Assembly: GCF_002160065.1 (NCBI RefSeq)
Contig: NZ_NFJW01000004.1
Location: forward strand, 113,256 to 177,255
DNA length: 64,000 nucleotides
Direction of reading: 5' to 3'
Source: Collinsella sp. An2
Lineage (GTDB): Bacteria > Actinomycetota > Coriobacteriia > Coriobacteriales > Coriobacteriaceae
Of this stretch, positions 1-9,328 are shown in pieces; within the stretch, counting starts at the first letter, position 1; each line of letters opens with the position of its first letter. A program made the position numbers and the translations under genes. Below the pieces are notes generated by a model, which saw only the letters and a list, made by a program, of their open reading frames with translations, made no database searches and was not told the origin of the DNA.

Positions 1-246
1 GACCTGGGAAGCAATCGGACGTTCGAGGACGAAATCTCCAAGCTCGACCTCACGTCGACGGAGCGCGACGACCTGGTGAGCATCGAGGCGGATGCACGGC
101 TCGACGCGGTGCGTACGGCCTATGTGGTGGGTGCGGCTATTGTGCTTGCAGGTCTTGCGACGACGCCGGCCATCGCACTGACACGTCAGCCGCGCCGTCG
201 TCGGATGCACCCAGCACGCGCCGATCGAAGCGGTTCGACCCGCTAG
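1..246 (+). CDS. C-terminal fragment of a membrane protein (5' end outside window)
   Basis: Frame 1 is open from the first base to TAG at 244-246, giving 81 residues with no start inside the window. The fragment has a charged stretch, then one hydrophobic segment (about residues 42-60, YVVGAAIVLAGLATTPAIAL), then a short Arg-rich tail. This looks like the last transmembrane helix and cytoplasmic tail of an integral membrane protein, possibly a transporter, but too little is present to name a family. Its stop overlaps the stop of the convergent gene by 4 bp. The ORF track lists only a shadow frame here. Confidence 0.6.
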   Translation, partial: DLGSNRTFEDEISKLDLTSTERDDLVSIEADARLDAVRTAYVVGAAIVLAGLATTPAIALTRQPRRRRMHPARADRSGSTR

Positions 247-1283
247 CGGCATCCGTCGTCGTTCGTGTTGGCGTCGCTGTCGCCACCCTGTCCGTTGACG
301 AGGTTCTGCAGGTTGATGCGCTCAAGTCCGTCCAGCAGCGGCCCGCGCAGATAGCAGAGCTTATCCTCGCACTGTGCGCACGTGAGTCGCGCGTTGGTGC
401 GCTCGTCGAATCGCTCGGGGTGGCGCAGCGCCGCCAGCTCCCAGCGCACCAGGATCACGAGGGCAAGGGCAAGCAGCGTCCAGCTAAACCACCCGCCAGC
501 AAAGAGCAGCGGCGTTGCCACCATGATGGCGTCCCAGTTAAAGATCTGGCAGGTCGTGCAGCAGCGATTGTGCATGAGCAGCAGCTGCAGCGGGCACCAA
601 AGCACGACACACACCATGTCGGATACGAAGTACGCGAGTGACCACAGTAGCGCGACGCGGCCGTTGAGCAGCCCCAGGTGCGAGAGGAGCAGCGAAACAA
701 GGGCGTTGCCTACGATCCAGAACACGATGACGGGAAGAATCTCGCGCGTGCGGTCGCGGTAGAGCACGGCGCGCATCGATTGGTCGACGGCCAGGTCACG
801 TTCATCGAACGAGAACACGTGAAGGAAATCGACGTTGTTCAGCAGACGCCGCGCGGCCGTCATGATCGAGCCGCCGCGCACCGATAGGCCCTCGTACGTT
901 TCGGCGAGGGCCGTTTTGCCGTTTTCAACCAGCTTTCTGCCCAAGTCGACGATTTCGCGAAACTGGGCCTGCAGGGCGTCGCGCCCGCCGCTGAAGGTCA
1001 CCGGCGTGGGGATCTGATAGATGCCGTACTGCTTGAGGCTGCCCGACGAGATGCGGGCATGGACGAAGAACTTGGTCATGAAGTCGCATACGATGGCGAT
1101 GAAGACGAAGTCGACGAAACCGAATCCGCCTGCTGGGCCAAATTCGCGCGCGACGTCAAGGGCCCCAGGGTTCACAACGAACAGGTAGACGGCAATGGCC
1201 AGCAGCGTCAAGCGAAACAGCAGCTGGATAACATAGCCCACAAAGAGCGGCGTGGGCTTCGTGTGTTGGGTGCGCGTCTTCAT
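243..1283 (-). CDS. Polytopic membrane protein with Cys clusters, unknown function
   Basis: 346 residues with about five hydrophobic segments: near residues 14-38, 52-72, 183-208, 215-240 and 252-285. Two Cys-containing stretches are visible: CCTTC, directly after the fourth segment and just before NWD, and CAQC...C near the C-terminus. These could bind metal or form disulfides. The start lies only 4 bp after the stop of the upstream glycoside hydrolase gene, so the two are probably co-transcribed on the minus strand. I do not recognise a named family and assign no function. The convergent gene's stop overlaps this stop by 4 bp. Confidence 0.75.
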   Translation of the reverse strand: MKTRTQHTKPTPLFVGYVIQLLFRLTLLAIAVYLFVVNPGALDVAREFGPAGGFGFVDFVFIAIVCDFMTKFFVHARISSGSLKQYGIYQIPTPVTFSGGRDALQAQFREIVDLGRKLVENGKTALAETYEGLSVRGGSIMTAARRLLNNVDFLHVFSFDERDLAVDQSMRAVLYRDRTREILPVIVFWIVGNALVSLLLSHLGLLNGRVALLWSLAYFVSDMVCVVLWCPLQLLLMHNRCCTTCQIFNWDAIMVATPLLFAGGWFSWTLLALALVILVRWELAALRHPERFDERTNARLTCAQCEDKLCYLRGPLLDGLERINLQNLVNGQGGDSDANTNDDGCR

Positions 1284-1287
1284 AGCG

Positions 1288-3543
1288 TCAGATGATACTG
1301 CATGCGGGCGTCTCGAAGCCGCAGGGTGCGGCGACGGGCGCGCGCGACGGGCGCGGTGCGGTCGGTGCTTTCAAGCGCGTGTTGGATGGGCGCGGCTCGG
1401 TTGGCGCCCGCACGTGAGCGTGCGCACGCGACCACATGCGGCCGGGCGCCAACGCGGGCGTGCTACGCGGTGCCCCGTCTCGGCGCAGCTTGTTGACGCG
1501 TCGGTCGTAGGTGAGGATGCCGTTGAGCTCGTCCTCCACGTCGGAGAGCTGGGTGTATACAGAGCCTGCCAGTCCTTCGCGCGCCAGGAGGTCCACCTGT
1601 GCCAGCTCGCGCTCCACTGCCTTGCGCCATGCTTCGATAGATGGGTAGTTGCCGTAGCCGTATCCAATAGGCGATGCGCTGTGGCCCGGAACCAGCTGGG
1701 TGAGTCCGCCGAATTCCGAGAGCACGAAGGCGCGGCCTTCGGTGTCGCGGACGGCGGTAAGCGGTCGGAAGTAGTTGTGGTGCGAGAGGTAGTCGCCGCA
1801 CCGCTGGTCGTACCAGCCGCTTGTAGCGTCGATGGGTCGTGTGGGGTCAAGCTTGCGCACCATTGTGCACGCCCGCCGCGCATCAAATTGGCCCCAGCCC
1901 TCGTTGAAAAGCACCCAGGTCACGATCGAGGGGTGCCCGGCAAGCAGCCGAATCACCTCGCGGCAGCTCGCCGTCCACTCGTCGCAATAGGCCGCATCGT
2001 CGGACGAGAGGGCGGCGCGGTGGCGGGGCGTGTCGTCTCGGAAGCGGTTCCACGATGCCTGGAAGAGCGTCGGCTTGCGGCTGGTGTGCCAGGGGCTATA
2101 GGCACCGCCGCCCGAAACGGCGTCTTGCCATACCAGCATGCCCAGGCGATCGCAGTGGTAGTACCACCGTCGGTTCTCAATCTTGATGTGCTTGCGCAGC
2201 ATGTTGAAGCCGGCTGCGCGCATCGAGGCGATGTCGTGCACGAGGGCCTCGTCGGCGGGCGCGGTCATGAGGCCGTCAGGCCAATAGCCCTGGTCAAGCA
2301 CCCCTTTGATGGTCAGCGGCTCGCCGTTCAGGAAAAAACGAGGGATACCGTCGGCGTCCTTCTGGATGGCGATCGTCCGGAAAGCGCAGTAGCTGCGCGC
2401 CGTATCGATTGCGGCGGCGCCTGCGCGGGGCAGCAGCTCGGCGCGCACATCGTAGAGGCACGGGTCGTCGGGCGACCACAGGCGAGGGCTGTCGACGTGA
2501 AGCGTGCCAAAGACGTGATACCTGCGCGGCCGGGTGCTAGGCATGGTGCCACGGAGCGTGTCGAATGAATCCTCAATATGAAGGAAGTTTTCGGCGGGGG
2601 AGGATGCCTCGTCCGAGAGGGCTGCAAGCGGCAACGTGCCCTGCGCGATGGCGGTCCTGTCGGGCGTCTGCAGGGTGAGGCGCAGCGCAGCGTCCTGCTC
2701 GTCTAGGGCGTCGCGCGTCGCATCGATGACCGTCGCATCAACCGTAAGCGTGCCGTCGGCGGCACCTTGGAGCGTGAGCGCCGAGATGTGGGCGGCTGGG
2801 ACGACCTCAAGCCAGACGCTTTGCCATATGCCGCTTTGCGCGGTGTACCAGATGCCGCCCGGATGGAGTCGCTGCTTGCCGCGGAGCTGCGTTCCGGCGT
2901 CTGAGGGGTCGTAGACGCAGACCGCAAGCGTAGCGATGCGGGCGGCGGCGTTGTACGTAGCCGAATCTGCGCCGGCAGGGGCGGCCGATACGCCGGCAGG
3001 GAACTCGGCAGCCTCGGTGATGTCGATGTCGAACGGCAGATAGCCGCCCTGGTGTGTGGCGACGAGCCGGTCGTTTACGTAGACGGCGCAGATCCAGTCG
3101 ACAGCCTCCAGGTGGAGGATGAACCGTTCGCCTGGCGTGGTTTCTGGCAGCTCGACGTCGCGGCGATACCACAGAAGCTCGTTGGGTCTAAGTTGACGCT
3201 TCACACCGGAAAGCGGCGCCTCAGGCGAGAAGGGGACCAGAATGCGCCCGTCCCACGCATGCGGTTGCGCTGCTTGCGATACGGTCTTTATCGCTTCAGA
3301 GGCAGGTAGGGGCGCCGAGGTGTCGTCTGCCTCCGGGGTGTTTGAGCGTCTCGATATCGGAACGATGGCGTAGTCCCACCAGCCGTTGAGCATGGTGTAG
3401 TCTGCGCGCTGCAGCGTGGGGCATGGATGCTCGGGCAACACGCGCCCGGGGTCAAGGGCATCGCCCCAGGGGGTCGTGAGCGGAATGAGCTCATCGCGCT
3501 CATGTGCCTTTGCACTTTTTAATACTCGTATGAGATCGAGCAT
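1288..3543 (-). CDS. Glycoside hydrolase family 2 (beta-galactosidase/beta-glucuronidase-like)
   Basis: 751 residues with the usual GH2 order: N-terminal jelly-roll sugar-binding domain (starts LNGWWDYAI), immunoglobulin-like middle, then a TIM barrel. The acid/base motif FNEGWGQFD places the catalytic Glu near residue 548, and VLSEFGG places the nucleophile near residue 610. There is no signal peptide, so a cytoplasmic enzyme acting on imported oligosaccharides or glucuronides is likely. The exact substrate cannot be read from sequence. After LTYDRRVNKLRR the last 70 or so residues are Ala/Pro/Arg-rich and look unrelated to GH2. Probably the first gene of a two-gene operon with the downstream membrane protein. 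Confidence 0.9.
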   Translation of the reverse strand: MLDLIRVLKSAKAHERDELIPLTTPWGDALDPGRVLPEHPCPTLQRADYTMLNGWWDYAIVPISRRSNTPEADDTSAPLPASEAIKTVSQAAQPHAWDGRILVPFSPEAPLSGVKRQLRPNELLWYRRDVELPETTPGERFILHLEAVDWICAVYVNDRLVATHQGGYLPFDIDITEAAEFPAGVSAAPAGADSATYNAAARIATLAVCVYDPSDAGTQLRGKQRLHPGGIWYTAQSGIWQSVWLEVVPAAHISALTLQGAADGTLTVDATVIDATRDALDEQDAALRLTLQTPDRTAIAQGTLPLAALSDEASSPAENFLHIEDSFDTLRGTMPSTRPRRYHVFGTLHVDSPRLWSPDDPCLYDVRAELLPRAGAAAIDTARSYCAFRTIAIQKDADGIPRFFLNGEPLTIKGVLDQGYWPDGLMTAPADEALVHDIASMRAAGFNMLRKHIKIENRRWYYHCDRLGMLVWQDAVSGGGAYSPWHTSRKPTLFQASWNRFRDDTPRHRAALSSDDAAYCDEWTASCREVIRLLAGHPSIVTWVLFNEGWGQFDARRACTMVRKLDPTRPIDATSGWYDQRCGDYLSHHNYFRPLTAVRDTEGRAFVLSEFGGLTQLVPGHSASPIGYGYGNYPSIEAWRKAVERELAQVDLLAREGLAGSVYTQLSDVEDELNGILTYDRRVNKLRRDGAPRSTPALAPGRMWSRAHAHVRAPTEPRPSNTRLKAPTAPRPSRAPVAAPCGFETPACSII

Positions 3544-3622
3544 GTCGCACCGCCTTGCGTCGACGCCATTGCATTCCCATCATGCTAGGGCAAATGGGCC
3601 GGCTGCGACAGGGGATGGGCCG

Positions 3623-3656
3623 GGGCCGCGTTGCGCAAGGGTTCGCAACGCGGCCC
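3623..3656 (-). terminator. Perfect 13-bp hairpin downstream of the M60-like protease gene
   Basis: GGGCCGCGTTGCG at 3623-3635 pairs exactly with CGCAACGCGGCCC at 3644-3656, with an 8-nt loop. It lies about 30 bp after the stop of the large minus-strand gene. There is no clear T-run, so termination is inferred from position and stem strength. Confidence 0.45.
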
Positions 3657-3684
3657 ACGTACTGCCTTGGGCCTGTGTTTTGGC

Positions 3685-6600
3685 CTAGCGCCTGCGAAGG
3701 CGGGCCGCTATGGCAGCGCCTGTGAAGGCGAGGACGGACCCGAGGACGGCGACGAATGCGGACAGGTGCGAGCCGTCTCCCGTCTGGGCGAGCGTGCCGC
3801 CGGCGGGATGCGCGGCGTTGCCGCCGCTTGCCGCCGCGTCGTCGACATCCGGAGTTGTGCCCGTGCCTTGGTTGTTGGTGCTGCCCGCGGGGTCGCCTGC
3901 GCCGTCGCCATTCGGGCCGTTGGTTGAGCTTCCGCTGCCGTCGCCGTCAGGCGTATCCGGCTGACCTTCGGACCCATCGCCGGGCTCACCGTCCGTGCTG
4001 CCGCCCGGTTTGCCGCCCTCGGGCTCGTTGCCCGTGTTGCCTCCCGGCTGTCCATCCTCGGGTTCGTCGTCGGAATCCTTACCGGGGTCGGTGGAGGGTT
4101 GGTCGCTGTCGCCTGGCACGCTCTCGTCTTCTGTGTCGTCAGGTGTGCCGTTTACGTCGCCATCTGGGCTGCCAGGGCCTTCATCCGAGCCGCTGCCAGC
4201 GCCCGTGTCGTCGTCGCCACCAGCGTCGTCGCCGGGCTCGCCGTCACTGCCGTTGTCGCCACTGCCAGAACCATCGCCATCTCCTGAGCCGTCGCTGTCG
4301 CCAGCATCCGAGCCGTCGTTGCCCCCGCCACTTACCGAGTCGTCATCCTCGTTGTCGGATCCAGGCTCTTCGCCAGCGCCCGCGTCGCCGTCGCCCGACC
4401 CGCTTCCGCCCGCGTCGCCGTCATCGTTATCGGAGCCATCTTCACCATCTCCCGTCTCCGGAGTCTCGGCGTCTTCGCCTTCATCCGGCAGCTCGCTGTC
4501 AACGCCGTCGATGCGTCCCAGATTGCTGGGATTTAGCTCCACGTCGTACGCAACGACGCGGTAGGACGTCAGGTCGTCGGCGCCTCCGTTTCCGTCGCGT
4601 TCACCGTCCTCAACCATCTCATCAACAGCCACCGAGAACGACCCCGTGCGCGAGAAGCCAACCAGTTTATTGCCTCGATAGAGCTCGTAGGCAGTCGTGG
4701 AGCGCCCGAGCTCGTCGGTCGCCATCTGCGCTGTGATGTGCACCGTTCCCGCTTCGACCTGTGCCGTCACCTGGGGTGTCACGGCCTCTGTATACGCGCC
4801 CGCCCCGTTGATGACGGCGGCGTCGGTATCCAGCGAGAAGTACTGCACTTTGCGGGGCATGGTGGGGTACTGCGCGCAATAGGCAAGCACCTCGGGCGCG
4901 AGGTCGCGCTGGCCCATGTCGTACAGGTATGCCGCGAAGTCGTAGCCCGTGCCCATGGTGAACGCCATGGCGATGCGATTGTAGCGGCGCACCGTATCGT
5001 CCGAAATGCCCGTGGTCGTCTGTTCGATGGCCCGCACGGCCTCGGCATCTCCTCTCAGCACGCGCATGCTTGCGCCATACGCGCCAAAACGCTGCACGTC
5101 GGAGGCCGTTGCGGGCGTATAGGGGCTTGCGTCGAAGTCATAGTCCGCGTAGTTCCAGGTATTAAAGAAGTGCAGGCCGTTCCACCAGGCCATAAGGTGC
5201 GTCCAAATGTAGGTCTCCCAGTCGCCTCCGTTGTACCAATCGGGCGTATAGGTAGGGTCTGCGGCCATGCGTGCGAGCTCGTTGTCCCAGCGGCGCGTCG
5301 CGGCAAGCGCGTTCACGTGGTAGTAGGCATCGGGCGAGAAGGCCACGCCGCGGGCGTTGGCGTCGGCGATGCCTCCGTGGCGCGACCCGGCGAGCGAATA
5401 CAGGTTGTTGGTCTCCTCTGCGACCGAGATCACCGCGTTGTCCAAGCAGTGGCCGTACTCGTGCGACATGCCCCACCCATACATGGATTCACCGGAAAGA
5501 AACGAGGCCGCATCGCTTTCGGGCATGTGGAAGTAGCGCTCGAAGGCATACATGGTCGAGGGCGACCAAACGGTGCTCGTGAACGCTGTATGCACGCGCA
5601 TGGGGGAGACGGCGTTGGGGCCGGATTGCTCGCGGGGGTCAAAGCCGTCGTATGCCCAGAAGAACTCCAGCCGCTGCTGGATAGCGTCGTTTGAGCGCTC
5701 GATATAGGCGATGGCGTCATCGCGCGAAGCAATGCCATCGTAGGCGGCGGCAAGCGCGGTCGCGCTGATGGAGAACTGCGCGTGGCCCTCGTCGCCCATC
5801 TGCAGAAGCGTCATGTCGGCGGCCTCGCCTGCATGTGCCTTGCTAGCGTAGTCGCGCAGCTCCTGGACAAAGCCCCAAAACGCCTCAGGTTTCGTGGGGT
5901 CGTGCTCGTAGAACGGATGGACGCCCAGGCTGTTTCCCACCACAGGTGCCGTTCCGGCCTCGATGACGTCGGCGCTTTCCAGCCGTGCGCGTGCCGGGTT
6001 GTCCTGAGCGTCGTTGCGCAGAAAGACCATGTAGCCGTAGCGGCTTTCGGTGAGGTCGACCGTGATGCGATTGAGGCCCGATGCAAGCTGAGACTTCTGG
6101 TGAAGGTTGAGCGACGTGTAGCTGTTTGAGTCGGTGCGCCCCGCCTGTCGCCAGGCAAGCGAGAGCTTGCTGGGGTCGGCGGCCTCCACGTACAGATTCA
6201 GGTCGTGCACCATGCCGGGCTTGAGGTAGTAGCCCGTGACATCGAGGTTGTCGAACGAGAAGACCTGCTGCGTGCGCTGTTTTTCCTCGGCGGGGGAGCC
6301 CAGCTGCGAGACGGACATCACCGAGTCCTCAATCGCGTCTCGGTTATCGGCAAGGTAGGTCGCATAGCGCTCCAACCGGTCAAGCTGTGCCAACCGCACC
6401 TCGTATTCGGGGGTGGGGGCGTTGGCGAAGTGCTCCTCAATGCGCTCGCGCATGGTCATAAAGACGCCGTCTACAAGCAGCTCGTCGCGCAGGGTGAGGC
6501 CCAGGTCGTCGGCAAAGGGCTCGTCAAGCCACGCAAAGACCTCGCTTGCAGCGTGGGCAAGCACGGCGATACGCTCGGGGTTATCCGGGTCGATGATGGC

Positions 6601-7953
6601 CGATACGGCCGCAACGGGGTCGGTGTCACTCAGCACCGAGAGACGCCCGATTGTGGCGCGCGCAACATCGCTGGAAGCGCACCGAGCAACCTCGCGCCCC
6701 TCTCCCCGGCGGTCCATGAGCACGATATTGAGAGGGTCTGTAATCGAGTGCCGTGCCAGGACGCTTTCGAAAACGAGTGTTGAGTTGTCGTGCAGGTATA
6801 CGCGCTCGCCGTTCTCGAGGCGCGCCTGGTCGCCCAGGGTAAGCGTCGCCTGCGCATCGACCATGATGCCACAGGGGGTTTGCATGGAGTTCGCCCCAAT
6901 GGCGCCTCCGGTGAATGCAAAGGAGCCGCCGGCAAGAACGTGCACCACGCCGTCGTTCGAGACGTTCGACGAGTTGCCCGATATGGTGCCACCAGTCATG
7001 CGGATGGTGCCTTTAGCCCAGACCATGGACTGCGAGTAGCTCGCGCGGTTGTTCTTAATGCTGCCTTCTCGCAGTTCAAAGGTGCTGCCTGCCTCAACGG
7101 CGACGGCGGTGTTGCGCATGGAGAACCCGTCGCGGATTTCGCCGCCGTCTAAAACAAAGGTGCCCGAGCGCACGTAGACGGCGCCCCAGGGCTTCCAGGA
7201 GCAATGGGCCCGCGCAATTGCTGTACCGGCGCGCATGGCGAAGGATGATTGGTCATACAGGGTCACGATTGCTTCGTCCGAGTCGGTATCGGTGCCGTCC
7301 AGCGTGAGCGCGCCGCCTGTCGACTCGAGTACAAGCGACGATCCTCCTCGGAGCCTGAACATGCCTGCGGCCTTGCCGTTTACCTGGGCAAAGGTGTCTG
7401 CTCGTGCGATGGTGCACTGGTCTGTTGCGCGCAGGGTGACCGCGCGTCCGCCATCGAGCTCGATTGGCTCGTTGATAAGCTGGTCGCTCGACACCTCGAT
7501 GACTTCTCCGTTTTGCGCGGTGGCAAAGGCTTCAGCAAGGGTGGCGAAGCCCAGCTGCTCCCCATCGCGCACGATGGTGACCGTGTGGGTTATGACGGAA
7601 TCCGCGCCTTCTTCAGAGGTGCCGGTGTTTGCGTTATCGGCGTTTTCAGTGGGATCGATGGTGTGCGCCTTTCCAGATGAGTGGGCGCCTTCTGGGATGT
7701 CGGCATCTGCTACCGGCTCTGATTCTGGGGCCATGGCGTCTACAAGCGCAGTATCGCTCTCGAAGATGGCGTTGGAGTCAGGTAACGTTTCCGTTGCCGA
7801 TGCACTGTCGGTTGCAAGGGCGCTTTCGAGCGAGGCGTGTGCTGAAAGCCCGGCAGAGATTGATGGATGTTTGGCAGCGTCGATGCTCGCAGGGGCAAGG
7901 CTCACGGCGAGCAGGCCACCAAGGATGGCCGGTGCGATTCTGTTATGGGGCAT
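3685..7953 (-). CDS. Secreted, sortase-anchored M60-like zinc metalloprotease (mucinase type)
   Basis: 1422 residues. The N-terminus has a signal peptide (AILGGLLAVSLAPASIDAA). Residues of about 130-480 contain a right-handed beta-helix-like region, with repeated short GG...L.G.I turns. The catalytic domain carries HEYGH at about 831-835, followed by EETNNLYSL about 11 residues later. This is the M60/enhancin signature, in which the two His and a downstream Glu bind zinc. Residues of about 1170-1385 form an extremely Asp/Gly/Ser/Glu-rich spacer. The end carries LAQTGD, a hydrophobic helix and RLRRR, a LAxTG-type sorting signal. By family, M60 enzymes cleave mucin-type O-glycoproteins; host mucus as the target here is inference. 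Confidence 0.88.
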   Translation of the reverse strand: MPHNRIAPAILGGLLAVSLAPASIDAAKHPSISAGLSAHASLESALATDSASATETLPDSNAIFESDTALVDAMAPESEPVADADIPEGAHSSGKAHTIDPTENADNANTGTSEEGADSVITHTVTIVRDGEQLGFATLAEAFATAQNGEVIEVSSDQLINEPIELDGGRAVTLRATDQCTIARADTFAQVNGKAAGMFRLRGGSSLVLESTGGALTLDGTDTDSDEAIVTLYDQSSFAMRAGTAIARAHCSWKPWGAVYVRSGTFVLDGGEIRDGFSMRNTAVAVEAGSTFELREGSIKNNRASYSQSMVWAKGTIRMTGGTISGNSSNVSNDGVVHVLAGGSFAFTGGAIGANSMQTPCGIMVDAQATLTLGDQARLENGERVYLHDNSTLVFESVLARHSITDPLNIVLMDRRGEGREVARCASSDVARATIGRLSVLSDTDPVAAVSAIIDPDNPERIAVLAHAASEVFAWLDEPFADDLGLTLRDELLVDGVFMTMRERIEEHFANAPTPEYEVRLAQLDRLERYATYLADNRDAIEDSVMSVSQLGSPAEEKQRTQQVFSFDNLDVTGYYLKPGMVHDLNLYVEAADPSKLSLAWRQAGRTDSNSYTSLNLHQKSQLASGLNRITVDLTESRYGYMVFLRNDAQDNPARARLESADVIEAGTAPVVGNSLGVHPFYEHDPTKPEAFWGFVQELRDYASKAHAGEAADMTLLQMGDEGHAQFSISATALAAAYDGIASRDDAIAYIERSNDAIQQRLEFFWAYDGFDPREQSGPNAVSPMRVHTAFTSTVWSPSTMYAFERYFHMPESDAASFLSGESMYGWGMSHEYGHCLDNAVISVAEETNNLYSLAGSRHGGIADANARGVAFSPDAYYHVNALAATRRWDNELARMAADPTYTPDWYNGGDWETYIWTHLMAWWNGLHFFNTWNYADYDFDASPYTPATASDVQRFGAYGASMRVLRGDAEAVRAIEQTTTGISDDTVRRYNRIAMAFTMGTGYDFAAYLYDMGQRDLAPEVLAYCAQYPTMPRKVQYFSLDTDAAVINGAGAYTEAVTPQVTAQVEAGTVHITAQMATDELGRSTTAYELYRGNKLVGFSRTGSFSVAVDEMVEDGERDGNGGADDLTSYRVVAYDVELNPSNLGRIDGVDSELPDEGEDAETPETGDGEDGSDNDDGDAGGSGSGDGDAGAGEEPGSDNEDDDSVSGGGNDGSDAGDSDGSGDGDGSGSGDNGSDGEPGDDAGGDDDTGAGSGSDEGPGSPDGDVNGTPDDTEDESVPGDSDQPSTDPGKDSDDEPEDGQPGGNTGNEPEGGKPGGSTDGEPGDGSEGQPDTPDGDGSGSSTNGPNGDGAGDPAGSTNNQGTGTTPDVDDAAASGGNAAHPAGGTLAQTGDGSHLSAFVAVLGSVLAFTGAAIAARLRRR

Positions 7954-8208
7954 GGTGTTTCCTTTCGCATCTCACGCTCCGTCGGGAACGTGGCCGCGCT
8001 GCGGATTTTGAGCGCGGGAGGCAGTAGCTGTCTAGGTGCGGTGTCGGTTATACCCCGCTGACAAATCGTCAATAGCGGATCATAGTCCGAATTCATACGT
8101 TCTGCAAAATCCTATCGAGCAGATAGGGAGAACTGCTGTTGCCGTAGATGCGTCAATGGGGTCCAGGCGAGCTGCCAAACGTGAGCGTGGGGCCGCGTCA
8201 TGCACACT

Positions 8209-8341
8209 CGTTTCGGAAAAGGGCGTCCGATTCGGGAACCCTCGAGTAGCCGAGATATTTCTTCAAAGAAATCGCAGGTCAGAGCATCGCACTTTTTGGG
8301 TTACTCGGCGATTTCGGAAATGGACGCCCTTTTCCGAAACG
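8209..8341. repeat. Palindromic intergenic element, family 3, copy 1
   Basis: CGTTTCGGAAAAGGGCGTCC at 8209-8228 is repeated as an exact 20-bp inverted copy at 8322-8341. Inside lie further imperfectly paired arms (CTCGAGTAG against TTACTCGG). A second copy with the same 17-bp core is at 53234-53362. No transposase lies inside, so it resembles a MITE or large REP-type element. The rest of the 7954-8644 gap holds the promoter region of the M60-like gene and a candidate promoter for the next gene. Confidence 0.85.
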
Positions 8342-8505
8342 ACTGTTTTGAGACTGCTCGGATCGAGGACAAAATCCTGTAGGAAACGGCCTACATCGGT
8401 AAGGCTAAAGCTGCATACGAATATCAGGTCGCTCAAAACGCCGTCCTTAACACGCAAAGAGGCCTTTGAGCACCCCAGGACCCGGTCTGAGCTGACAGAG
8501 AATGG

Positions 8506-8533
8506 TTGCACATGGCTAACTAATATGTAATAT
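8506..8533 (+). promoter_or_regulatory. Candidate sigma-70-type promoter for the small Cys-rich gene
   Basis: TTGCAC (8506-8511) and TAATAT (8528-8533) are separated by 16 bp in a locally AT-rich stretch. They sit about 110 bp before the start of the downstream gene. This is pattern evidence only. Confidence 0.4.
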
Positions 8534-8644
8534 ATTTAGTAGCAATTATGGTTGAACTGCAGGCATGCGTTGACGCGGCCGCGCAGATGCGCAATCGGCG
8601 GTAGGGCGGGCCTGCGGCACAGCGATACCGATAGGAGAGGCCTC

Positions 8645-8860
8645 ATGCCAGAGGTACGCATATGTAAGAAGTGCTCGGGCATCAAGCCGGGTGACCTGAA
8701 GGGCATCGTTAAGAAGAAAGATCGCCGCTGCGGATGTTTCGGGGCCTGTGCCAAGAAGCATCCCGAGCTCAAGGGGAAGTGCTACGTACGGGTGGGGAAG
8801 CGCCTGGTCGTTGCCGACTCAAAAAAGGAGTTGCTGGCCACCTTGGCAGAAGGGCTGTAG
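8645..8860 (+). CDS. Small Cys-rich protein, unknown function
   Basis: 71 residues from ATG at 8645, preceded by GATAGGAGAGG. I prefer this start to the track's 8552, because the upstream part is Arg-rich and low in information. The protein has CKKC near the N-terminus and CGCFGAC in the middle, then a basic segment (KKHPELKGKCYVRVGK). Five or six closely spaced Cys suggest a zinc- or iron-sulfur-binding fold. I recognise no family with confidence. A candidate promoter lies upstream. Confidence 0.65.
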   Translation: MPEVRICKKCSGIKPGDLKGIVKKKDRRCGCFGACAKKHPELKGKCYVRVGKRLVVADSKKELLATLAEGL

Positions 8861-8896
8861 GCCGTAGCAGCGGCGCGCCGAGAATGCGGGTGCCGA

Positions 8897-9190
8897 CTAG
8901 CCCCTCTGAGGGTGTGACGTAAGGTGCCATCCGCCACAGTAAGAGCACTTGTAGCAGCTGAGTCCGCGCCTGCCGTGAGCGGCGCAAGCATCTATAGCCG
9001 CCAGGGCATCCGCCCTGCTGTCGTAGCGCTTCTTCAATCCGCACGCCTTTTCATAGTGTGCTTCTTCCCGGCGGGCATCGAGTTCGTTTAGCCCACGGCG
9101 TCCGGCAGAGAAAAGCGCATCGAGGTCTCCCACATCGTGCATGAATTCGCTGCGCTGCCGTGCTCGTGCCTGGGGTTTTCTGCTGGTCAC
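8897..9190 (-). CDS. Small zinc-ribbon-like protein
   Basis: 97 residues. The N-terminal half is charged and probably helical (ELDARREEAHYEKA). The C-terminus has the pattern SCYKCSYCGGWHLTSH, in which Cys pairs and a His could hold one zinc. Short proteins ending in C..C..WHLT are common in actinobacteria and phages, but their role is not established. It is convergent with the upstream Cys-rich gene and divergent from the nuclease lipoprotein gene, whose longer track frame would overlap it. Confidence 0.6.
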   Translation of the reverse strand: MTSRKPQARARQRSEFMHDVGDLDALFSAGRRGLNELDARREEAHYEKACGLKKRYDSRADALAAIDACAAHGRRGLSCYKCSYCGGWHLTSHPQRG

Positions 9191-9328
9191 CGTGTCGCCG
9201 TCCCATTCGTGCGTCTATTACCGTCGTACTCTCAAGACTCATTATGCGGTGGAAGCACGCACGCTCGCAATCCCGCATCCGAGCCCTGCCCGCACGACGT
9301 GGCATACTGCACTGCAGGAGGTTACGTA

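Noticed and set aside
3756-4736. 326-residue Arg/Cys-rich plus-strand ORF
   Set aside because: Opposite strand of the Asp/Gly/Ser-rich stalk of the M60-like protein; low-complexity artefact.
8047-8072. Promoter for the M60-like gene (TTGACG and TATAAC on the minus strand)
   Set aside because: The hexamers are convincing singly but only 14 bp apart, too close for a standard sigma-70 promoter, so it is not listed as a feature.
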